The position numbers were made by a program, and so were the translations under genes. From assembly GCA_025056835.1 (NCBI GenBank), contig JANWVS010000170.1, positions 1-5,591 of the forward strand: a stretch of DNA of 5,591 nucleotides. Reading direction: 5' to 3'. Of the stretch, positions 1 to 5,591 are shown piece by piece (positions within the stretch are counted from its first letter, which is position 1; every line of letters begins with the position of its first letter). The notes under the pieces are model-generated. The model ran no database searches. It was not told the origin of the DNA and saw only the letters and a program-made list of their open reading frames with translations. The DNA is from Gemmataceae bacterium. Its GTDB lineage: Bacteria; Planctomycetota; Planctomycetia; Gemmatales; Gemmataceae.

Positions 1-56
1 CGTGCCAAGGGCAAGTCGGCATTGAAGTCGGCCAATAGATCGTGCAACGTGCTCAT
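1..56 (-). CDS. Start of an unidentified gene, possibly a Rieske-type ring-hydroxylating oxygenase alpha subunit (5' partial)
   Basis: Only the first 18 codons and two bases of codon 19 are present; they read MSTLHDLLADFNADLPLA followed by Arg. The start is well supported: the ATG at 56 is preceded by GGAGGA with a 7-base spacer, and it begins 19 bases after the cls stop, so the gene probably belongs to the same transcript. The pattern of a short helix followed by 'F-x-x-x-LPL-x-R' resembles, from memory, the N-terminus of aromatic ring-hydroxylating oxygenase alpha subunits, in which a 'TIPxSWY' segment and then a Rieske centre follow. None of those diagnostic parts lies inside the window, so the product name is a guess; that a gene starts here is much more certain than what it encodes. 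Confidence 0.6.
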   Translation of the reverse strand, partial: MSTLHDLLADFNADLPLA

Positions 57-63
57 GCGGATA

Positions 64-69
64 TCCTCC
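64..69 (-). promoter_or_regulatory. Ribosome binding site of the gene starting at 56
   Basis: The minus strand reads GGAGGA here, 7 bases before the ATG at 56. It is the best-spaced Shine-Dalgarno match in the window and decides the start of the truncated gene. It lies between the cls stop codon (78-76) and the next start, as expected for a gene translated from a shared transcript. Confidence 0.75.
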
Positions 70-75
70 ACCGCT

Positions 76-1569
76 CTACAAAATCGGCGACGCCAGGCGG
101 CAGGCGTTTTCCAGGATCCGCCCGGCAAAGGGCCGCTCGGCGTAGACGTCGGGATCCAACAAAATCGACTCGGCAAAATCGCACTGGAAGGCCGTTTCCA
201 ATTCGCGCACCGCGTCGTGGGAATACAACAGACAATTGACCTCGAAATTGAGGAACATGCTGCGATTATCGAAATTCGCCGTTCCCACCGAGGCGAAGTC
301 ATCGTCCACGATCATGACCTTGGCGTGCATCATTCCCTTGGTGTACTGGTAGACCTTGACGCCGGCTCGGAGCACCTCCGCCCACCAGTAGCGGCAGGCA
401 TAGAAGGGGAACCATTTGTCCGGATGGAACAGCCCGAGAAAACGCACATCGACGCCGCTGAGGGCCGCGAGACGCAACGCGTCGAGCAAGGCCGCGTCCG
501 GCACGAAATACGGCGAGGCAATCCACACGCGCTGGCGGGCACGAATGATGGCGGCAAACGTCACTTCGCGGATCGCTTTTTTCTCGTCGTCCGGTCCGCT
601 GGCGATAATTTGGGCAGCGTAGGGGCCGTCGGCCGATTCCACGCGGAAATAGCGATGCTCGCTCTCGACGCGATCCACGAGTTTTTCGTTGGCCGCGAAG
701 TCCCAGTCTTCACAGAAGATCAATTGCAAATCGTAAACCGCGGGGCCGCGCAGCCGCAAGTGCGTGTCACGCCAATACCCGAAGTGCGGGTCCTTGCCCA
801 GGTACTCGTCGCCGACGTTGAGACCGCCGACGAAGCCGACGTTGCCGTCCACGACCAGGATCTTGCGATGGTTGCGGAGATTGAGCTGGAAGCGGCGCCG
901 CCAAGGATTCAGGGGCAAGAACGGCTGCGATTTGCCTCCGGCCTGGTGCAGCGGGCGCAAGAGCCGCCACCGCAGGCGGTGCGAGCCCATAGCGTCGTAA
1001 AGTAAGCGCACCTCGACGCCGTGCCGGGCCTTGTCGGTCAGGAGAGCGAGCAGCTCGCGGCCCAACTCGTCTGGCTGCCAAATGAAGAATTCGAGATGAA
1101 CGTGATCGCGGGCCTCGGCGATCGCCGCCCGCATGGCGGCAAAGGCCGGCGCGCCCTCGTGGTAAAAGTCGACGTGGTTGCCGGTCGTCACCGGCGCGGC
1201 GCCGAAGCGCGCTGCCAAGGGTGCCAGCGCGGTCCGCGGCCCGCCGTCGCCGAGGGGCCGCTCATCTTCCGCCGTGAGCATCTGGGCCGGATAACCGACC
1301 GGCTGAGGAGGCTTTTGATAACGACGGCGGTGCCGCCGCTTGCGACGGATCGGCCGATCGACGTGCTGATAGCCGAAAATGTAGAAGATCAAGGCCCCCA
1401 GCAGGGGCAAGAAGAACACGAGCAAGCACCACGCCACCGCCGGCGTCGCGTCCCGCTTGGTGTTGAGGATCCACGTGAGCGTGCCGGCCACGACGCTGAA
1501 GTGCAGCAAGGGCAGCAGCAGCGGCAGCCACTCCAACAGTTCATCGACTATATCGAGGAAGATCGACAT
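76..1569 (-). CDS. cls: Cardiolipin synthase (phospholipase D family, ClsA-like)
   Basis: Membrane enzyme that condenses phosphatidylglycerol molecules (or a related phospholipid pair) into cardiolipin. The 497-aa protein has the full ClsA layout: two hydrophobic segments at about residues 14-34 and 43-66 (PLDc_N region, with W47 and the FGYQ end), a very basic stretch at 75-83 that should face the cytoplasm, then two phospholipase D domains. The first HKD motif is HRKILVVD (H234, K236, D241) followed by GFVGGLNVGDEY; the second is HAKVMIVD (H415, K417, D422) followed by SVGTANFDNRS. FFIWQPDELG near 161-170 and the C-terminal RLASPIL are also typical of Cls. Length is close to E. coli ClsA (486 aa). 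I chose the ATG at 1569 because it puts the first membrane helix near the N-terminus; a GTG at 1635 in the same frame gives 22 more residues and overlaps the Hsp70 stop as GTGA. Neither start has a clear Shine-Dalgarno sequence. Family assignment is firm; which phospholipids it uses is inferred. Confidence 0.93.
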   Translation of the reverse strand: MSIFLDIVDELLEWLPLLLPLLHFSVVAGTLTWILNTKRDATPAVAWCLLVFFLPLLGALIFYIFGYQHVDRPIRRKRRHRRRYQKPPQPVGYPAQMLTAEDERPLGDGGPRTALAPLAARFGAAPVTTGNHVDFYHEGAPAFAAMRAAIAEARDHVHLEFFIWQPDELGRELLALLTDKARHGVEVRLLYDAMGSHRLRWRLLRPLHQAGGKSQPFLPLNPWRRRFQLNLRNHRKILVVDGNVGFVGGLNVGDEYLGKDPHFGYWRDTHLRLRGPAVYDLQLIFCEDWDFAANEKLVDRVESEHRYFRVESADGPYAAQIIASGPDDEKKAIREVTFAAIIRARQRVWIASPYFVPDAALLDALRLAALSGVDVRFLGLFHPDKWFPFYACRYWWAEVLRAGVKVYQYTKGMMHAKVMIVDDDFASVGTANFDNRSMFLNFEVNCLLYSHDAVRELETAFQCDFAESILLDPDVYAERPFAGRILENACRLASPIL

Positions 1570-1631
1570 TCCGAGTTCGCCAGGATGGATCGTGTGCCAG
1601 GCCGCCGCGCGCGCTGCGATCGCCGCGCCGT

Positions 1632-4430
1632 TCACGCGCCGCTGCGCACCAGGCGCAGACCGATCGGCAGCGCTTCGCCAAACATCTGGTCCTGCTCAGC
1701 GGCCTCCAGTTCGGCCACTTCCTCGACCATTTGGGCCCAATGTTCGGGCACCGCCAGGCCGTGCAAGACAGCCAAGACACGTCGGCGGTGGTCGTCGTCG
1801 ACGTCGATGGCCCGTTGTCCGCTCCGCCGCGCCAGTTGCGACAGGCAAAACGCCCAGGCCAGGCGTTCGTTGTCGTGGCCCGGCGTGAACGCCAGGAGGG
1901 CGTCGAGCCAGTCCTCGACCACGCGCGGATGGACCACAGCGTTGAGCGGTCCGTACAACAGCACTCGCGCCCCCAGCCGCGTCAGGCCGAAGAACGCGAA
2001 CGACGGCGTCGGGCTGCGCCGGCAGTGCCGCAACAGGGCCGCACCGAGTTGTTCCTTGACCTTGACGTCGAGGCGCTCCAGGCTGGCCGCGGCCCGCCAC
2101 ATTTCCGTCCATTCGTTGGTCGGCGGCCTGGCAACGTTCTTGGTCGGCAACAGGACCGGTCGAAGCCGGTTGAACAACGTCTGTTGCAGCTCGGTTTTCA
2201 GTCCGCCCGCGACGCGCCGCCACATGATCCAGAACTCGGCGCCGCCTTCAGGCGGTCCCATGGCCTTGCCGCCGGCCTTCGAGGCATGGATCAGCTTCCA
2301 CAGTTGTTCGACGCGATACTTATCGAGCGGATCGCCGAAGCCCGGCCGCAGGCAGAAGCCGACCAGGTTGTTCCAGCGGGCCAAATGGGCTGGCGACGCC
2401 CGGCGCCGATCGCCGACCTCGAGGAAAAAATCCCAGAGGCGGCGACACAGCGCTGTCGGCCAGCGCTGGCGGCCGGCGTCCAGTGCCGTCTCAAGCGCCT
2501 TGGTCAGCTGCGACGGTGCGGGAGCGCCCGGCTCGTCGTGAAACGACGCGCGGATCAAGCGGCCGGCCTGTTGGACCTGTTCCTCGGGCCAGACATCGGC
2601 CGGTGCGGCGGCCTGGCTTGAAGGCGCTTCGCCGTCGTCGTCGCGGACAATGTCGCGGACATTGAATTCCAGCCGCCAGCGATTGCCGCCGTCCTTGGCC
2701 ACGCAAAACAGCTCCAACGTGCCGATCTCCGTACAGCGGGCGGCGAGGGTGACGGGCACGCTCTTGGTGCCGCTGCGTTTACCGCCGCGCAAGATGGTGT
2801 GCAGCGGCGGCAGGCGCAGCAGTTGCTCGGGGTGCACGTCGAGAAGTTGGCCGGCCCGATCGTCGCCGCGCACGGTCGACGTGTACAGCGGAAAGGCCAC
2901 CGGCTGGCCCAGCGCCAGCTCAAACTGCGGTTCGTCCAGGACAATCTCGTGCCCTTCTTCTAGGCGCTGCGGAACGACACACACGACGGTCTGTCGCGGC
3001 CGCGCGTCCGCAGCACTGGCCTGATCGGCGACGGCAAGATAATACGAACGGGCGATACCACCGCCGATGCGGCGGCCGCCGGAGTGCTTCAGCCACGCGA
3101 AATGGGCCGCTCCCCAAGCGACAGCGAGGTCGAGCGAGGGATTGGTGAGGACCAGCGGTTGCCAGGGCCGACGAGGCTCGTCGAACCAGCTATGGAGCAC
3201 TTCAACGACGCGGTCGCGCAGCGCCGCCGCGGTGAACACGCCGCCGTTGAACAAGATCGCCCGCGGCTTGGCGTCGGCGCCTCCCTGAAGGTGCTTTCTC
3301 AAAAAGCCGGCGAGGTGGCGGGTAATCGCCGGGTCGCTGACGTAGGGCAGTCCCATCTCATGGAGGCCGACGCGGGCGCCGCGCTGCGGCTCCGATTCGC
3401 GCAGCACCTTGGGGAAGAAGCCGTCGAGGATGACGCCGCGCACGTCGGCGGCGGTAAGCTGCGTCGTCACGGCCCCGCCGACGACGTGGCGGCCGCGACC
3501 CATGACCGTCACGGAATAACTGCTCGGCGGCGCCGGCGACAACAGCGCTTCTTTGGCCTGGCGACAGGCCTGCGTCAGAAGCCCATAACCGACGGCGTCG
3601 AGCTTGCCGGCGGCCGGAAGCTTTTGCTCGACGTATTTGGCCAGGGCGAGGTCCATGTTGTCGCCGCCCAGCAGCAAATGATCGCCGACCGCCAGACGGG
3701 CAAAACCCAGTTCCCCCTGATGCTCGATCGCCTGGATGAGGCTGAAGTCGCTGGTGCCGCCGCCGACGTCGATTACCAGACACTGATCGCCGGGCCGCAG
3801 TTGCGCCGCCTCTTGCGGCGAGTGCGTTGCCAACCAGCAGTAGAAGGCGGCTTGCGGCTCCTCGAGCAGCGTGACGTTCTCCAAGCCGGCGCGGCGCGCC
3901 GCTTCGACCGTCAAGGCGCGGGCCACGTCGTCAAACGACGCCGGCACGGTCAGCACCACCGGCAATTGCTCGAGGCGGTGCTCGGGGTGGTCCCGGGCCA
4001 TGACGTGGTTCCACGCCTGCACCATGTGTTGCAAATAGCACGCCGAAGCCTCCACCGGCGAGACGCGCTCCACGTCGGGCGGAGCGCTCCACGGCAGAAT
4101 CTTGGCCGAGCGATCGACGCCGGCATGACACAACCACGACTTGGCCGACGTCACCAACCGTCCGGGAATGCGGGCGCCGTGCAGGCGGGCAAATTCGCCG
4201 ACGACGCGGGATGGGGCCGAGGCCCAGGGCAGCGCCGTCGCTCCCACCGGGAGATCGTGCGGCCCGGGCAGATATAAGAACGACGGCAGCAACGCGCGGG
4301 CTGCGGTCTCCGCCGGCGCCACCAGTTGCGGGATCGGAAACGGTCGAATCGTCTTGGGATCGCTGACGTCGACGTAGGCCAGGGCGCAATTGGTGGTACC
4401 CAAGTCGATGCCGATGAGATAACGAGGCAT
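1632..4430 (-). CDS. Large Hsp70-family (DnaK-related) protein with a non-canonical C-terminal half
   Basis: ATP-dependent chaperone-like protein, 932 aa against about 640 for DnaK, presumably cytosolic (no signal peptide or membrane segment seen). The nucleotide-binding domain covers about residues 1-450: phosphate-1 loop GIDLGTTN (7-14), LEEPQAAF (189-196), phosphate-2 loop DVGGGTSD (221-228), and the adenosine-motif equivalent FNGGVF (394-399). By alignment to DnaK, D9, T12, K97, E191, D221 and T226 match DnaK D8, T11, K70, E171, D194 and T199, so ATPase activity is likely kept. After residue 450 the DnaK linker (DVLLLDV) and LSLGIET are absent; the region reads GGGIARSYYLAV instead. A beta-rich part to about 595 is followed by an acidic, Ala/Pro-rich spacer (597-615) and a helical, Trp/Arg-rich C-terminus. 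This matches what I recall of the long bacterial Hsp70 family carrying DUF3731, of unknown function. The start at 4430 places the phosphate-1 loop at the N-terminus as in Hsp70s; upstream ATGs at 4448 and 4514 add unrelated residues. No DnaJ, GrpE or second Hsp70 is in view. cls follows. Confidence 0.9.
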   Translation of the reverse strand: MPRYLIGIDLGTTNCALAYVDVSDPKTIRPFPIPQLVAPAETAARALLPSFLYLPGPHDLPVGATALPWASAPSRVVGEFARLHGARIPGRLVTSAKSWLCHAGVDRSAKILPWSAPPDVERVSPVEASACYLQHMVQAWNHVMARDHPEHRLEQLPVVLTVPASFDDVARALTVEAARRAGLENVTLLEEPQAAFYCWLATHSPQEAAQLRPGDQCLVIDVGGGTSDFSLIQAIEHQGELGFARLAVGDHLLLGGDNMDLALAKYVEQKLPAAGKLDAVGYGLLTQACRQAKEALLSPAPPSSYSVTVMGRGRHVVGGAVTTQLTAADVRGVILDGFFPKVLRESEPQRGARVGLHEMGLPYVSDPAITRHLAGFLRKHLQGGADAKPRAILFNGGVFTAAALRDRVVEVLHSWFDEPRRPWQPLVLTNPSLDLAVAWGAAHFAWLKHSGGRRIGGGIARSYYLAVADQASAADARPRQTVVCVVPQRLEEGHEIVLDEPQFELALGQPVAFPLYTSTVRGDDRAGQLLDVHPEQLLRLPPLHTILRGGKRSGTKSVPVTLAARCTEIGTLELFCVAKDGGNRWRLEFNVRDIVRDDDGEAPSSQAAAPADVWPEEQVQQAGRLIRASFHDEPGAPAPSQLTKALETALDAGRQRWPTALCRRLWDFFLEVGDRRRASPAHLARWNNLVGFCLRPGFGDPLDKYRVEQLWKLIHASKAGGKAMGPPEGGAEFWIMWRRVAGGLKTELQQTLFNRLRPVLLPTKNVARPPTNEWTEMWRAAASLERLDVKVKEQLGAALLRHCRRSPTPSFAFFGLTRLGARVLLYGPLNAVVHPRVVEDWLDALLAFTPGHDNERLAWAFCLSQLARRSGQRAIDVDDDHRRRVLAVLHGLAVPEHWAQMVEEVAELEAAEQDQMFGEALPIGLRLVRSGA

Positions 4431-4453
4431 GTCGCGATTGGATCCCATCAAGA

Positions 4454-4469
4454 GAGTGAAGCTTCTCTC
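4454..4469. repeat. Imperfect palindrome in the Hsp70 leader
   Basis: A 16-base dyad centred on GAAGCTTC (4458-4465), with outer GAG/CTC pairs and one mismatched T/T pair between them. It sits close to the predicted transcription start of the minus-strand Hsp70 gene, so it could be an operator or a short 5'-leader hairpin. It is not the CIRCE heat-shock element (TTAGCACTC-N9-GAGTGCTAA). Short dyads occur by chance, so the role is speculative. Confidence 0.35.
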
Positions 4470-4483
4470 GTCATTGTATGACG
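4469..4483. repeat. 15-base perfect palindrome (CGTCAT-TGT-ATGACG) over the minus-strand -10 element
   Basis: CGTCAT and ATGACG are perfect 6-base inverted arms around TGT. The minus-strand hexamer TACAAT (4478-4473) lies inside the dyad, so a dimeric regulator bound here would cover the predicted -10 of the Hsp70 gene. The symmetry is directly visible; the operator role is inference. Confidence 0.4.
4473..4478 (-). promoter_or_regulatory. Possible -10 element for the Hsp70-cls transcript
   Basis: The minus strand reads TACAAT, five of six bases of the sigma-70 -10 consensus, about 43 bases before the Hsp70 ATG, which would give a leader of roughly 35 bases. At the usual 17-18 base spacing the upstream sequence is GC-only and does not resemble TTGACA, so if this is a promoter it lacks a consensus -35 and may need an activator or an alternative sigma factor. 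Confidence 0.3.
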
Positions 4484-4491
4484 CCTGGGAG

Positions 4492-4521
4492 TTGTGCCGC
4501 CGTCGTCGCACCATTTACAAT
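4492..4521 (+). promoter_or_regulatory. Possible sigma-70-like promoter for the UbiD-family gene
   Basis: TTGTGC (4492-4497) and TACAAT (4516-4521) are separated by 18 bases. The -10 matches five of six consensus bases, the -35 only three of six. Transcription would start near 4528, leaving a leader of about 50 bases before the ATG at 4581. The -10 lies inside the 13-base perfect dyad CCATT-TAC-AATGG (4511-4523). It is oriented away from the minus-strand candidate, as expected for divergent genes. Confidence 0.35.
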
Positions 4522-4572
4522 GGCACCAACCGCCGTCACGGCTGCCGACGCGGCAACAAGGCGATCATACCG

Positions 4573-4578
4573 GGAGGA
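4573..4578 (+). promoter_or_regulatory. Ribosome binding site of the UbiD-family gene
   Basis: GGAGGA directly precedes the start at 4581. Counted from the GGAGG core the spacer is only three bases, shorter than usual, but there is no better in-frame start nearby and the protein aligns with the UbiD family from this Met, so it fixes the start. Confidence 0.65.
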
Positions 4579-4580
4579 AC

Positions 4581-5591
4581 ATGGGGTATCGCAGTCTGGC
4601 CGAATGCGTCGCCGATCTGGAGCGGACCAAGCAACTCGTGCGCATCGACGTGGAGATCGATCCTTACCTCGAAGCCGCCGAGATTCAACGCCGCGTCTAC
4701 CAAGCCGGAGGCCCGGCGTTGCTCTTCGCCCGCGTCAAGGGATGTCGCTTTCCGCTGGTCAGCAACTTGTTCGGCACACGGCAGCGGACGCGCTTCTTGT
4801 TCCGCGACACGCTCGACGCCGTGCGCCACCTGGTCGAGATGAAGATCGACCCGACCGCCTTCTGGAAAAACCCGTGGCGCTATCGCGACGTGCCGCGGAC
4901 CTTGTGGCACCTGCGCCCGAAATTCGTCGCCGGCGGCCCGGTGCTCGAGGAATGCCTGACGATCGGCGCCTTGCCGCAGGTGGTTTCCTGGCCCAAGGAC
5001 GGCGGCGCCTTCATCACTTTGCCGCAGGTCTATTCCGAGGATGCCGATCGGCCGGGCTGGCGCCATTCCAACCTCGGCATGTATCGCATTCAGTTGACCG
5101 GCAACCAGTACGACGGCCGCCGGATCGGCTTGCACTATCAGATCCATCGCGGCATCGGCGTCCATCATGCGGCGGCCTTGCGGCGCGGCGTGCCCTTTCG
5201 CGTGAGCATTTGGGTCGGCGGTCCGCCGGCGCTGACCTTGGCTGCCGTCATGCCGCTTCCCGAGGGAATGCCGGAGCTGGCGTTTGCCGGGGCCTTGGGC
5301 GGCCGGCGCGTCCGCTTGATCCGCCCAGCGCCCGCCGACGTGCCGATCCACGCCGACGCCGATTTCTGCATCACCGGTGTCGTCGATCCGGAGTTGCAGT
5401 TGCCGGAGGGGCCGTTCGGCGATCACCTCGGCTACTACAGTTTGCAGCATCCGTTCCCGGTATTGCACATCGAGCGCGTCTCGTGCCGCAAGGGTGCCAT
5501 TTGGCCGTTCACGGTCGTCGGTCGACCGCCGCAGGAAGACACCGCCTTCGGCCAGATCATCCACGAGTTAACGGGGCCGATCATCCCGACG
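4581..5591 (+). CDS. UbiD-family decarboxylase (3' partial)
   Basis: Predicted prenylated-FMN-dependent enzyme that reversibly decarboxylates an aromatic or alpha,beta-unsaturated carboxylic acid. The reading frame is open from the ATG to the window edge; 337 residues are present and family members are usually about 450-620 aa, so the C-terminal part is missing. The start MGYRSLAECVADLER and LVRID (19-23) match the usual UbiD N-terminus. Expected active-site residues, by memory-based alignment to fungal Fdc1 (N168, R173, H191, E233, E277, E282), are N164 and R169 in SNLGMYR, probably H189 in QIHR, E232 in ELAFAG, and E276 and D281 in EGPFGDHLGYY. The last position is Asp rather than Glu, as in many bacterial UbiDs. 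The cofactor needs a UbiX-type prenyltransferase, which is not visible here. The substrate cannot be told from sequence: quinone biosynthesis (ubiquinone or menaquinone routes) and aromatic acid metabolism are both possible. It is transcribed divergently from the Hsp70 gene across a 150-base gap. Confidence 0.93.
   Translation, partial: MGYRSLAECVADLERTKQLVRIDVEIDPYLEAAEIQRRVYQAGGPALLFARVKGCRFPLVSNLFGTRQRTRFLFRDTLDAVRHLVEMKIDPTAFWKNPWRYRDVPRTLWHLRPKFVAGGPVLEECLTIGALPQVVSWPKDGGAFITLPQVYSEDADRPGWRHSNLGMYRIQLTGNQYDGRRIGLHYQIHRGIGVHHAAALRRGVPFRVSIWVGGPPALTLAAVMPLPEGMPELAFAGALGGRRVRLIRPAPADVPIHADADFCITGVVDPELQLPEGPFGDHLGYYSLQHPFPVLHIERVSCRKGAIWPFTVVGRPPQEDTAFGQIIHELTGPIIPT

Noticed and set aside
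22..1005. A 327-codon open frame on the plus strand
   Set aside because: It is antisense to cls across the second HKD motif and spans the cls stop and the next gene's start; it is a shadow frame.
1021..2541. A 506-codon open frame on the plus strand
   Set aside because: It lies opposite the Hsp70 and cls genes, has a low-complexity Arg/Ala/Ser-rich translation with no motif, and is explained by the codon bias of GC-rich genes on the other strand.
3084..4277. A 397-codon open frame on the plus strand
   Set aside because: It is antisense to the conserved Hsp70 ATPase domain, and its translation has no recognisable domain.
4454..4469. CIRCE heat-shock operator before the Hsp70 gene
   Set aside because: A GAGTG is present, but the required TTAGCACTC arm and 9-base spacing are missing; the dyad here is centred on AAGCTT instead.
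4431..4514. Longer Hsp70 start at 4514 or 4448
   Set aside because: The added residues (MVRRRRHNSQ onward) are not Hsp70-like, the 4514 start lies upstream of the predicted -10 element, and the ATG at 4430 places the phosphate-1 loop at the usual distance from the N-terminus.
4536..5564. A 342-codon open frame on the minus strand
   Set aside because: It is antisense to the UbiD-family gene, which has conserved active-site motifs and a ribosome binding site; the minus frame has neither.

Overview
The window is GC-rich bacterial chromosomal DNA with dense coding and no RNA genes, mobile elements or CRISPR arrays that I can recognise. It holds two complete genes and two genes cut by the window edges, arranged around one divergent intergenic region. 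Gene content (a long Hsp70 relative with a non-DnaK C-terminal half, a UbiD-family decarboxylase, and a possible Rieske-oxygenase start) and weak Shine-Dalgarno sequences before some starts would fit a planctomycete or a similar GC-rich environmental bacterium. That placement is inference and is not proven by any single sequence here.

Minus strand, reading from about 4430 down to 1: an Hsp70-family protein of 932 aa (4430-1632), a cardiolipin synthase-type phospholipase D protein of 497 aa (1569-76; an alternative GTG start at 1635 would overlap the Hsp70 stop), and the first 19 codons of a third gene (from 56 down, running off the window). The third gene lies 19 bases after the cls stop and has a strong GGAGG ribosome binding site. 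The three genes are close enough to be one transcription unit.

Plus strand: 150 bases (4431-4580) separate the Hsp70 start from a divergently transcribed UbiD-family decarboxylase, which starts at 4581 and is still open at the right edge (337 aa seen). This gap contains two TACAAT -10-like hexamers, one per strand, that form an inverted pair (7 bp identical), and three short palindromes, so it is probably a back-to-back promoter region.

Functionally, the Hsp70 keeps all the ATPase residues I can align with DnaK but lacks the canonical interdomain linker and substrate-binding domain. Cls makes cardiolipin in the inner membrane. The UbiD protein has the residues expected for prenylated-FMN-dependent (de)carboxylation of an aromatic or unsaturated acid. 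A shared pathway is not evident. Nothing here is clearly a new system; the most interesting items are the divergent Hsp70 and its link to a membrane-lipid enzyme.
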